Shown piece after piece: positions 5,939 through 14,343 of a stretch of DNA of 16,643 nt. The position numbers were made by a program, and so were the translations under genes. The DNA is taken from NCBI GenBank assembly GCA_964547525.1, contig CAZJOD010000083.1, positions 1 to 16,643 of the forward strand, written 5' to 3'. Positions within the stretch are counted from its first letter, which is position 1; every line of letters starts with the position of its first letter. The notes under the pieces are model-generated. The model saw nothing but the letters and a program-made list of their open reading frames with translations. It did not search any database and was not told where the DNA came from. Source of the stretch: CAZJOD01 sp964547525. GTDB lineage: Bacteria; Bacillota; Clostridia; JAAYHZ01.

Positions 5939-8446
5939 ATGAAGGTAAAAAGAAGAACGGTAATTATTGTTATCACAGTAGTTATGCTGTGTTTGGGAGG
6001 TACACTATGGTATTTTTCAGATCGGCCCACAACCGGTAAATCTGTTAATGTGGCACCGGTAGACAGAATTCCGGTAAGAAGTTATTTCATGGATATGTAT
6101 AAACTACACCGAACTTTGGAAATTGTGAATTATGAGCAAAAACAAGGGCTTATGACATTAGATGAAATATCTGAAAAGTTTGAATCTATTCTTCGCGAAA
6201 TGGAAGGTTCCGATTACTACAATGATTTTTTGCCGTATATTAGTATGACACAAAAAGGTGAAGTTTGCGGAGCCGTACCGGATGAGAATCCTATAGGAGG
6301 GGGGTACGGTTACATAGATATAATTAAAAAAGGTAAATACAACGTATCAACTGCCGATGAATTGGTGGAAGCGTTACAAAAATCCAAATCGGGAGATGTG
6401 ATTTTCATTTCAAGTGATGCAAAGATCGACATGACCGAATACATATTAGCTGAAAATTATATTATAAAACTAAAAGACGGCGTTACATTAGCTTCAGACA
6501 GAGGGTATGAAAGATCAAAAGGCGGGATGATATTTACTAAAGCCGCAAGATCAAGACCAATGATTGAAGCCGGTGAAAACGTGAGAATAACAGGTCTTTG
6601 TATTCAAGGTCCCGACCCTACTACCAGAGACTGGAATAACTTTGCGCAAGGATCCGGAATTACAACGTCAAGCTCTAATGTTACAATAGATAATTGTGAA
6701 ATATCGGGTTTTAATTATACATCCGTCGAAATAACCGGAGGGGAAAACCATCATATACACCATAATTATATACATCATAACGGCGCAATAAATGCCGGTT
6801 ATGCCGTATATGTAAAAGGTTCTAAAGCGTTGATTGAACATAATCTTTTCAATTATAACCGCACATCGGTGGCCGGGGACGGAAGAGCAGGAACAGGATT
6901 GGAAATCAGACATAATATAGAAATGGGAACGTCTTACGAGAATTGCATTGGAATGAAGGCGGTTAAACAATCGGGGAATACGGTTGGAGGCGATTATCTT
7001 AAAATATATAACAATACTTTTTTAACCGGAGCACAACCTTATAATATACAAGCTTTACCCTCTAAAGACATGATTGTAAGTAACAATTACTTTTACAATA
7101 ATCAAAGTGACTATAAACAATTATACGGTGACAATGATATTTATAAAGGCGAGTTCACTTTTAATAACAATGCTTTCGGTCTGTATTCCAAGATAAAAAT
7201 TTCTGTAAAAAATGATGATTATATAGGAAAACATACTCCTGAAATGATGCTTACTCCGGTTACAAGCAGAAGTTTTTACGGTGATACTGAAAAAGTATTT
7301 ACAATTTTACTGGAATTATTAAATAGATTAAGCGAAGAATCGGAAGATGTCGATATACAAGAATACATAATAAAAGCTGTTCGTGAAATCGAAGGGTATG
7401 ACAGAGCGTATGATTTTCTTGAAAAACCCAACTTTACAATAAACGGTACGGTTTACGGTGCAATACCGGACGATCAACCGTTAGGAGGCGGATACGGGTA
7501 TAAACAGATATACACAACAGGTGATTATATCGTTGAAACGTTAGATCAGCTTATAGACGCATTATCCAAAGCAAAAAGCGGTGAAATCGTATTTGTAAAA
7601 GGTGATGCGGTTATCGATATGACTACCTGGCAAAGAGGTTTGACTATTAATAACGGTGTTACGTTAGCTTCGGACAGGGGTAACGGAAGTTCTCCCGGAG
7701 CTTTAATATTTAGTGATTCGTTTTATACACCTATGTTCAACGTAGGTGAAAATGTTCGTATAAGCGGTATCAGTCTAAGGGGTGCCGACCCTGAAAGCAG
7801 AATTGCTTTTCATGCCAGAAGTTTTTATGGAAAGAATCCTTTAGGCAGTTCCTATTATTATCGGTTGCTTACAACCGACGGGATAATAACTTCAAGATCG
7901 GGTCTGGAAGTGGATAATTGCGAATTATCAGGTTTCAGCCATGCCGCAATAAGTATTACAGGTGGATCAAATCATTATTTTCATCATAATTACATACACC
8001 ATAATCAAAGAAACGGTTTAGGTTATGGAATATGCCATGGTAAATCGGTGTCATTGATAGAGTATAACCTGTTTAATTACAATAGGCATGATATAGCGGG
8101 AACCGGGGTTCCGGGATCGGGATATGAAGCAAGACATAATCTTCAAATGGGGGCATCTTTAAGCCATTGTTTTGATATGCATGGAGGAGCTGACAGACAA
8201 GACGGTTCAAATATTGCAGGTGATACCGTTTTAATGCATCATAATACATTTTTATCAGACAAATATCCTTATTGGATAAGAGGAATTCCTCAAGATATAC
8301 AGGATTTTTATAACAACGCCGTATTTCCGGCATTGGATTCATATGATTTAAAAAGGCTTTATGGCAGTAACGACGCTCAGAAAGAAAAGTTTATTGTCAG
8401 AGATAATCTGTTTAATCTTAAAAAAGAACCGGTTGTAGTACCTTGA
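5939..8446 (+). CDS. Membrane-anchored twin right-handed beta-helix protein, copy A
   Basis: 835 residues. Residues 1-30 form a signal-anchor: basic KVKRR, about 17 hydrophobic residues, then WYF at 24-26, with no clear signal peptidase site. The body probably faces outside. Unit 1 (about 47-440) has a helical hairpin, then a beta-helix opening with GAVPDENPIGGGYGY (111-125), ASDRG (185-189), DNCEISGF (251-258) and HHIHHNYIHHN (271-281). Unit 2 (about 444-830) repeats this with GAIPDD (507-512), ASDRG (577-581), HHNYIHHN (682-689) and an Asp/His/Arg cluster including FDMHGG (745-750). The opening (GGG turn, strand, helix, IVFVKGDAVIDM) recalls pectate-lyase-type folds, which bind or eliminate acidic polysaccharides. 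Function is unproven; a surface polysaccharide lyase, epimerase or adhesin are all possible. The ribosome site AAAGTGG is weak. Confidence 0.75.
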   Translation: MKVKRRTVIIVITVVMLCLGGTLWYFSDRPTTGKSVNVAPVDRIPVRSYFMDMYKLHRTLEIVNYEQKQGLMTLDEISEKFESILREMEGSDYYNDFLPYISMTQKGEVCGAVPDENPIGGGYGYIDIIKKGKYNVSTADELVEALQKSKSGDVIFISSDAKIDMTEYILAENYIIKLKDGVTLASDRGYERSKGGMIFTKAARSRPMIEAGENVRITGLCIQGPDPTTRDWNNFAQGSGITTSSSNVTIDNCEISGFNYTSVEITGGENHHIHHNYIHHNGAINAGYAVYVKGSKALIEHNLFNYNRTSVAGDGRAGTGLEIRHNIEMGTSYENCIGMKAVKQSGNTVGGDYLKIYNNTFLTGAQPYNIQALPSKDMIVSNNYFYNNQSDYKQLYGDNDIYKGEFTFNNNAFGLYSKIKISVKNDDYIGKHTPEMMLTPVTSRSFYGDTEKVFTILLELLNRLSEESEDVDIQEYIIKAVREIEGYDRAYDFLEKPNFTINGTVYGAIPDDQPLGGGYGYKQIYTTGDYIVETLDQLIDALSKAKSGEIVFVKGDAVIDMTTWQRGLTINNGVTLASDRGNGSSPGALIFSDSFYTPMFNVGENVRISGISLRGADPESRIAFHARSFYGKNPLGSSYYYRLLTTDGIITSRSGLEVDNCELSGFSHAAISITGGSNHYFHHNYIHHNQRNGLGYGICHGKSVSLIEYNLFNYNRHDIAGTGVPGSGYEARHNLQMGASLSHCFDMHGGADRQDGSNIAGDTVLMHHNTFLSDKYPYWIRGIPQDIQDFYNNAVFPALDSYDLKRLYGSNDAQKEKFIVRDNLFNLKKEPVVVP

Positions 8447-8481
8447 AAATAATATGACATTTTGTTACTGTAGACGTTTAA

Positions 8482-8510
8482 TTGCATTTATAAAGTAGTA
8501 CTTTTATATC
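8482..8510 (+). promoter_or_regulatory. Probable promoter of beta-helix copy B
   Basis: TTGCAT (8482-8487) and TATATC (8505-8510) are 17 bases apart in the 92-base intergenic space between copies A and B. The first base of the ATG (8539) is 29 bases after the end of the -10. Copies B and C, only 31 bases apart, could be transcribed from here. No terminator is seen after copy A, so readthrough is also possible. Confidence 0.45.
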
Positions 8511-8538
8511 AAATATATCTTTTACGGGAGATAAAAAT

Positions 8539-11049
8539 ATGAAAATAAAAAAAGTTATAATTTTAGTTGTTTTTTTAGCGGTTTTAAGCTGCATTGGAGG
8601 AGTTATGTGGTATTTCACTTCAAATCCTGTCTCAAATGATGATGTGAGTTATGATATTGACCTTAAGATTACTTCAAGAAGTATGTATGTTGATGCAGAC
8701 GAATTTATCCGTTCATTGGAAGTATTGAGTTACGAATATGAAAAAGGAATAAAGACAAAAGAGCAAATAACTGTTTCGTTACAAAACATTATGTATCAGA
8801 TGGAAGGAGCGGATGATTTATATGAATATCTGCCTGATTCCAATACAAAATTGAAAGGTGAAATTTGCGGAGCACAAAGAGGAGACAATCCGGTCGGCGG
8901 AGGACAAGGTTATGACGATATCATAACAAAAGGAACTTATATCGTATCAGATGCGGATCAACTTGTTAATGCGATAAAAAAAGCGAAATCAGGTGATGTG
9001 ATATTTGTGCAAAACGACTCAAAAATTGACATGACCGAATACATGTATGCTGAAAACTACTCGTTACATTTAAATGACGGCGTCACACTGGCAAGTGATC
9101 GAGGCTACGAAGGTTCAAAGGGAGGTTTAATATATACCACAGCCATTAAAGATATCCCTATGATAAGAGTGAGCGAGAATGTTAGAATCACAGGTCTTTG
9201 TTTACAAGGACCCGACTCGGAAATGAGAGAGTGGAAAAACTCCTTAGGAGCCGGAATTACAATAGAGAATTCAAATGTAACAATAGATAACTGTGAAATA
9301 TCAGGATTTAACTATACTGCCGTTGAGGTAAAAGACAGTGACAATATTGTTATTAAAAACAACTATATTCATCATAATCGTGCGTTAACAGCAGGTTATG
9401 GTGTATACGCCAAAGCAGGGGTTGTTCTTGTCGAATATAACCTATTTAATTATAACCGTACATCCGTAGCGGGAGACGGTTCGCCGGAATGTGCATTAAA
9501 TATTAGCAACAATATATTTATGGGTACTTCGTATGACGCACCTGTTGAAATGAGAAAGACAGAGGCGGACGGAAAAGTATTTTTCGGAGATCACATTGTT
9601 TTACAGAACAATACTTTTATAACAGATCAATTTCCCTATCATTTTATGGGTCTACCTAAAAACGGTATACAAATTATAAACAATTACTTTTTTAAAAAAG
9701 CCGATGAATACACAACCGAAGAACAGTTAGAAAGTTTAAGATCTGAACCGGACTTTATATTTAAAAATAATGTTTACGGACTGTCCGATAAAGTACAATC
9801 AACGTTTCTTAATGAGAATTTACATGTGGGGCACACTCCTGACATGCGGTTCGCCAATATAACCTCACGTATATATTACGGTGACCTTGATAAGGCTTAT
9901 GATATTTTATTAAAATTAGAATCAAAACTCCACACAGAGGAAATGGTAGACGAGGAAATTATATTATATATGAAAAATGCCGTTGCAGTAGTGGAAGGAT
10001 ACGGTATTGCATACGAGTATTTGGAGAAACCGAATTATACGATAAACGGTACGGTATATGGTGCGATCCCGGATGATCAACCTTTAGGCGGCGGGTATGG
10101 ATACAAGAATATTTATACTACCGGAGACTTTGTTGTTGAAGATACAAAAGAATTTGTAAGAGCGTTGTTAAATTCCAAAGCAGGTGATGTAATTTTTATT
10201 AAAGGAGATGCTGTTATTGATTTGACAACGGTAAAATATACGTTATCTATAAAAGAAGGTGTGACCGTCGCAAGTGACCGAGGTAACGGTGGCTCCAAAG
10301 GAGCGTTAATAAAAAATGATTCTTATTTCTCACCATGGTTTAAGGCGGGTGCGAATGTTCGAATAACAGGAATATGTTTTAAGGGTCCGGATTCGGAGAG
10401 AAGGATTGCATTTCATGCCAGAGCGTTTTATGGTGAAAGTCCTTTAGGCAGTTCATATTACTATAAGCTGAGTACCCAAGACGGCATTGTAACGACGGGG
10501 TCAAACCTTGAGGTCGACAATTGTGAATTGGCAGGATTCAGTCATGCTGCAATTAACGTATCAATGGGAACGGGACATTATTTTCATCATAATTACATAC
10601 ATCACAATCAAAGAAATGGTTTAGGTTACGGGATAGCTCATAATAACTCGGTTTCTTTAATAGAATATAATCTTTTCAATTATAATAGGCATGGTATAGC
10701 CGGCACCGGTGCGCCCGGATCCGGATATGAAGCACGGCATAACGTTCAAATGGGAGTTTCGTTAAGTCATTGTTTCGATATGCACGGAGGGAGTGACAGA
10801 AAAGACGGTACAAACATTGCGGGAGATACCGTTTTAATGCATCACAATACATTTTTATCGGACAAATATCCATATTGGATAAGAGGAATCCCTCAGGATA
10901 TACAGGATTTTTACTTAAATGCGATGTATGCACCGTTAGAATCCTATGATAAAATAAGATTATACGGAAGCAACGATGAACAAAAGGCTAAATTTATAGT
11001 ACGTGACAACCTGTTTAATCTGGAAAACGGACCTGTTGTAATACCTTAG
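8539..11049 (+). CDS. Membrane-anchored twin right-handed beta-helix protein, copy B
   Basis: 836 residues, the closest relative of copy A in the array, especially in the C-terminal unit. The N terminus is KIKK plus a hydrophobic run and WYF at 24-26. VLSC (15-18) could serve as a lipobox, which copies A and C lack. Unit 1: GGGQGY (120-125), ASDRG (185-189), NNYIHHN (274-280). Unit 2: GAIPDDQPLGGGYGY (508-522), ASDRG (578-582), FHAR (625-628), HHNYIHHN (683-690), and R717, H718, then SHCFDMHGG (743-751) and DRKDG (753-757). The ribosome site GGGAG lies 8 bases before the ATG. Expected at the cell surface, with the same candidate roles as copy A. The conserved C-terminal cluster suggests that unit 2 does the chemistry or specific binding. 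Confidence 0.75.
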   Translation: MKIKKVIILVVFLAVLSCIGGVMWYFTSNPVSNDDVSYDIDLKITSRSMYVDADEFIRSLEVLSYEYEKGIKTKEQITVSLQNIMYQMEGADDLYEYLPDSNTKLKGEICGAQRGDNPVGGGQGYDDIITKGTYIVSDADQLVNAIKKAKSGDVIFVQNDSKIDMTEYMYAENYSLHLNDGVTLASDRGYEGSKGGLIYTTAIKDIPMIRVSENVRITGLCLQGPDSEMREWKNSLGAGITIENSNVTIDNCEISGFNYTAVEVKDSDNIVIKNNYIHHNRALTAGYGVYAKAGVVLVEYNLFNYNRTSVAGDGSPECALNISNNIFMGTSYDAPVEMRKTEADGKVFFGDHIVLQNNTFITDQFPYHFMGLPKNGIQIINNYFFKKADEYTTEEQLESLRSEPDFIFKNNVYGLSDKVQSTFLNENLHVGHTPDMRFANITSRIYYGDLDKAYDILLKLESKLHTEEMVDEEIILYMKNAVAVVEGYGIAYEYLEKPNYTINGTVYGAIPDDQPLGGGYGYKNIYTTGDFVVEDTKEFVRALLNSKAGDVIFIKGDAVIDLTTVKYTLSIKEGVTVASDRGNGGSKGALIKNDSYFSPWFKAGANVRITGICFKGPDSERRIAFHARAFYGESPLGSSYYYKLSTQDGIVTTGSNLEVDNCELAGFSHAAINVSMGTGHYFHHNYIHHNQRNGLGYGIAHNNSVSLIEYNLFNYNRHGIAGTGAPGSGYEARHNVQMGVSLSHCFDMHGGSDRKDGTNIAGDTVLMHHNTFLSDKYPYWIRGIPQDIQDFYLNAMYAPLESYDKIRLYGSNDEQKAKFIVRDNLFNLENGPVVIP

Positions 11050-11080
11050 TCAGATTTCGAAATTACGAAAGGATGTAAAA

Positions 11081-13591
11081 ATGAACATAAAAAAAAGAAC
11101 TTTGATATTAGCGACAATAGCGGTTTTGGTGATAGTATCGGTATGTGTTTGGTATTTTTCCGGTACAAATACTACCGGGAGTGATGACGCTATATATATG
11201 GGACCCGGTCTTTATACTAAAAGTTTTTACCAAGATCCTTATGAGTTTCATAAATCTTTAGAAGTTTTATATTATGAATACAAAAACAACTCAATAAGTA
11301 ATGATGATATCAACACTTACATAGATAAGATAGGGCGGGAGCTGGAAGAAGCGGATTTATATTATGATTATCTACCGCTGTTGAATGTAACTAAAAAAGG
11401 TGAAATCGTCGGAGCAAAACAAGATGATAATCCAATCGGCGGAGGAGAAGGATATATAGATATTAAAAGAACAGGTACATATTCGGTTCTCAATGCCGCT
11501 CAATTTGTATCGGCTGTGCAAAAAGCAAAAGAAGGCGACGTAATATTTATAAGAGGTAATGCGAAAATCGACCTTACCGACTATATGATCGCTCAAAATT
11601 ATACCATAAGGTTAAGAGACGGTGTAACTTTGGCAAGTGACAGAGGCAAGGACGGTTCACGTGGAGGGATGCTTTACACTACTGCCGTAACAAGCCAATC
11701 CATGATCGTTGCCGGAGAAAATGTAAGGATTACAGGTTTGTGTATCCAAGGGCCGGATTCTAAAATAAGAGATTTAAGTGAGATTAACCCCGGAGTTGGT
11801 ATATATACCGATAAATCGGGATTGACAATCGATAACTGTGAGATTTCCGGTTTCGGCTATACGGCAATTGAACTAAAAGGTGGCAGTGACCATAAAATAC
11901 TTAATAATTATATTCACCATAACAGAAATATAGGTTCAGGTTACGCTATTCATGCGAAAAACGCCAAGGTACTTATTGAATCTAATCTTTTTAATTATAA
12001 TCGAACATCAATAATCGGTGAAGGTGAACAATGCGGGCTTATTATTAATAATAACGTTGAAATGGGAACGGCATATGATTTTTGTATAAAAATGGGGATT
12101 ACCGATAAAAACACAGACATAACGGTCGGAGATTATATTACAATTACAAACAATACCTTCGCTACCTCACAGGCCCCTTATATGATATCTGCAGTACCCG
12201 GATCAGGCTTGGAAGTATCAAATAACTATTTTTATAAAAGCGAGAAGGAATATACAACTGAATCTTTATACGGAGAAAAAAATATACTAAAATCTAAAGG
12301 TAATTTTAGTAATAATGTTTTTGAGATGAAAAAAACTATAAAATCACCGGTGACCGATGAGAAATATTATGAAAAACATACTGTTGAGATGAAAACTACT
12401 AACGTAACAACCCGAAATTTTTACGGTGATATTGAAAAAGCTTATTCCGGTTTGAAGCAACTTCAAAACTTAATTGAAAATGATGATGTGGATGAAGATA
12501 CAATAGGAGTCACCATTTTAAATGCAATAAAAGAAATCGAACAATATGACAGATATTACGATTTTTTAGATAAAACATATTTTGAAGTAGATGGACATAT
12601 TTACGGAGCTGTTCCGGATGACAGTCCGTTAGGGGGAGGTTTCGGTTACAAAGATGTATTTGTAACAGGTGATTATATAGTAGAAACTGTTGACCAATTT
12701 CTGGAGGCTCTTGAGAAAGCTAAGAGCGGTGAAATTATTTTTATAAAAGGAGATGCGGTTATTGATCTGACCTCAATCGGGAAAACATTGGATATAAAAG
12801 ACGGTGTGACAATAGCAAGCGACCGTGGTAATGCAGGTTCAACAGGAGCTCTGGTTTTCAGTGATGCATTTGTAACACCTATGTTTAATGCAGGAAAAGA
12901 TGTGAGAATTACAGGTATAACTTTTAAAGGTGCTGATGCCGAAAGACGAATAGAGTTTCATGCAAGAACATTATTAGGGCCTACGGCTTTAGGAAGAGAC
13001 GTATATTATAAATTAAAAGCGCTGGATTGTATTATGACCGTTAATGATAACTTAGAAGTTGACAATTGTGAGTTCTCCGGATTCAGCCATTCTCCTGTAT
13101 TTATCAGTGGTGGTTTAGGACATCATATACATCATAATAATTTGCATCACAATCAAAGACACGGTTTGGGATACGGTGTATGCCTTGACAAAAGTACCGC
13201 TTTAATAGAATATAATCTTATGAATTGGAACCGTCATGATATAGCGGGAACAGGAGCTCCGGGATCCGGGTATGAAGCTCGGCATAATGTTCAAATGGGT
13301 GTTTCTTTAAGTCATTGTTTCGACATGCATGGAGGGCGCGACCGTGGTGACGGAACAGATATAGCAGGTAAATATGTATTCATGCATCATAACTTGTTTT
13401 TATCTGACGAATATCCATACTCATTAAGAGGAACGCCGACTGATTTACAAGATTTTTATAATAATGCCGTATACAGATCGTTAGGTTTTTATACGAAACA
13501 AAGACTTTATGGTACGGCGGAACAACAAACCAAGATTAAAGTCAGAGATAACTTATTTGGTTTGGGGAGCAGCCGGACGGTTGTTAAATAA
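11081..13591 (+). CDS. Membrane-anchored twin right-handed beta-helix protein, copy C
   Basis: 836 residues, the most divergent copy. The anchor is NIKKR plus about 17 hydrophobic residues and again WYF at 24-26; the Cys at 22 has no lipobox context. Unit 1: GGGEGY (120-125), ASDRG (185-189), NNYIHHN (275-281). Unit 2: GAVPDDSPLGGGFGY (509-523), ASDRG (579-583), FHAR (626-629), HHIHHNNLHHN (681-691), R718, H719, SHCFDMHGG (744-752), DRGDG (754-758). The start follows the stop of copy B by 31 bases with AAAGGATG as ribosome site, so B and C are probably co-transcribed. Unit 2 differs from A and B around 632-642 and in the final ~60 residues, which suggests a different ligand. No wall-sorting motif or other C-terminal anchor is present. 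Confidence 0.75.
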   Translation: MNIKKRTLILATIAVLVIVSVCVWYFSGTNTTGSDDAIYMGPGLYTKSFYQDPYEFHKSLEVLYYEYKNNSISNDDINTYIDKIGRELEEADLYYDYLPLLNVTKKGEIVGAKQDDNPIGGGEGYIDIKRTGTYSVLNAAQFVSAVQKAKEGDVIFIRGNAKIDLTDYMIAQNYTIRLRDGVTLASDRGKDGSRGGMLYTTAVTSQSMIVAGENVRITGLCIQGPDSKIRDLSEINPGVGIYTDKSGLTIDNCEISGFGYTAIELKGGSDHKILNNYIHHNRNIGSGYAIHAKNAKVLIESNLFNYNRTSIIGEGEQCGLIINNNVEMGTAYDFCIKMGITDKNTDITVGDYITITNNTFATSQAPYMISAVPGSGLEVSNNYFYKSEKEYTTESLYGEKNILKSKGNFSNNVFEMKKTIKSPVTDEKYYEKHTVEMKTTNVTTRNFYGDIEKAYSGLKQLQNLIENDDVDEDTIGVTILNAIKEIEQYDRYYDFLDKTYFEVDGHIYGAVPDDSPLGGGFGYKDVFVTGDYIVETVDQFLEALEKAKSGEIIFIKGDAVIDLTSIGKTLDIKDGVTIASDRGNAGSTGALVFSDAFVTPMFNAGKDVRITGITFKGADAERRIEFHARTLLGPTALGRDVYYKLKALDCIMTVNDNLEVDNCEFSGFSHSPVFISGGLGHHIHHNNLHHNQRHGLGYGVCLDKSTALIEYNLMNWNRHDIAGTGAPGSGYEARHNVQMGVSLSHCFDMHGGRDRGDGTDIAGKYVFMHHNLFLSDEYPYSLRGTPTDLQDFYNNAVYRSLGFYTKQRLYGTAEQQTKIKVRDNLFGLGSSRTVVK

Positions 13592-13640
13592 ATTTAAGAT
13601 GAGGGATACTTTCATAACGGAAAATATGGATACAAATAAC

Positions 13641-13668
13641 TTGAAGTACTGTGTGTGTATGTTATAAT
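13641..13668 (+). promoter_or_regulatory. Strong extended -10 promoter of the TetR operon
   Basis: TTGAAG (13641-13646), a 16-base spacer rich in GTGTGT, and TATAAT (13663-13668) preceded by TG at 13660-13661, giving the extended TGnTATAAT form. The TetR ATG follows 32 bases after the -10. The 108-base intergenic space 13592-13699 holds this promoter and no recognisable terminator for the beta-helix genes. GGATAC occurs three times in it (13604, 13628, 13690). Confidence 0.7.
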
Positions 13669-13699
13669 TAAGACAAGCCGAAAGTGAAAGGATACAACA

Positions 13700-14323
13700 A
13701 TGGTCATAAAACAAAAAAGAGATGCCGAAGTTACAAAAAATAAAATCTTAAAAGCGGCTGAAACCGAGTTTGCGGAGAAAGGGCTTTATGGTGCCCGTAT
13801 CGATGCCATTGCAGATAAAGCAAATGTTAATAAAAGAATGATATATCAATACTTTGGAAATAAAGAACAATTGTATATTACGACTTTAGATTTGGTTTAC
13901 GGCAGGTTGTCTGCGGAGGAATTACAGACCGAGTGGCAAAGTATGTCGGCCAAAGCTTCCGTACAAAAAATTATAAACTTATACTTTGGTTTTCTTGAAA
14001 ACAATACTTCTTATGTGAAACTGATTTTGTGGGAGAATCTTAATGAAGGTAAATATATTAACCAATTGGATTTTTCCAATACAAAATCATCGGTCTTTCA
14101 TATATTTGGTAATATAATTGAAAAAGGGAAGGCAAACGGAGAGTTTAGAAAAGATATGGACACACAGCAAGTCATTATATCGTTATTAACATTCACTTTT
14201 TCATATTTTTCTAATAAGTATACTTTAACAAAATTACTTGATTATGATTTTGCCGACAGCGGCAATATACAAAAAAGAGCCAAAATAGTCACCGATATGT
14301 TATTGGGATATATTAGCAATTAA
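13700..14323 (+). CDS. TetR/AcrR-family transcriptional regulator
   Basis: 207 residues, normal for the family. The N-terminal three-helix DNA-binding domain is clear: ILKAAETEFAEKGLYGARID (16-35), IADKANVNKRMIYQYFGNKE (37-56) with the turn and recognition helix, then LY (58-59). The rest is all-helical and would form the ligand-binding and dimer domain; its sequence does not identify a ligand. AAAGGA lies 8 bases before the ATG. It is the first gene of a unit with the aminotransferase 20 bases downstream, so it most likely represses its own operon until a substrate or intermediate binds. It is transcribed in the same direction as its targets, not divergently. Control of the upstream beta-helix genes is possible but unsupported. 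Confidence 0.9.
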   Translation: MVIKQKRDAEVTKNKILKAAETEFAEKGLYGARIDAIADKANVNKRMIYQYFGNKEQLYITTLDLVYGRLSAEELQTEWQSMSAKASVQKIINLYFGFLENNTSYVKLILWENLNEGKYINQLDFSNTKSSVFHIFGNIIEKGKANGEFRKDMDTQQVIISLLTFTFSYFSNKYTLTKLLDYDFADSGNIQKRAKIVTDMLLGYISN

Positions 14324-14343
14324 TAAAATGGAGGATCAATATT

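Larger units (their letters stand above)
5939..13591 (+). repeat. Tandem array of three paralogous twin-beta-helix genes
   Basis: Three consecutive genes (5939-8446, 8539-11049, 11081-13591) align end to end over 835, 836 and 836 residues. Each contains two units about 397 residues apart. Markers present in all six units are a GGGxGY turn, a ladder ending in ASDRG, and DNCE..GF followed by an Asn/His-rich coil. The array must have arisen by an internal duplication followed by gene duplications. Confidence 0.9.

Noticed and set aside
11055..11070. TTTCG-AAATTA-CGAAA hairpin between beta-helix copies B and C
   Set aside because: A 5-base stem overlapping the ribosome site of copy C, too weak to call a regulatory element without comparative support.
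13700..14323. TetR gene with the beta-helix array as an efflux or resistance module
   Set aside because: No transporter or efflux gene is visible; the regulator has its own strong promoter and leads the aminotransferase operon.
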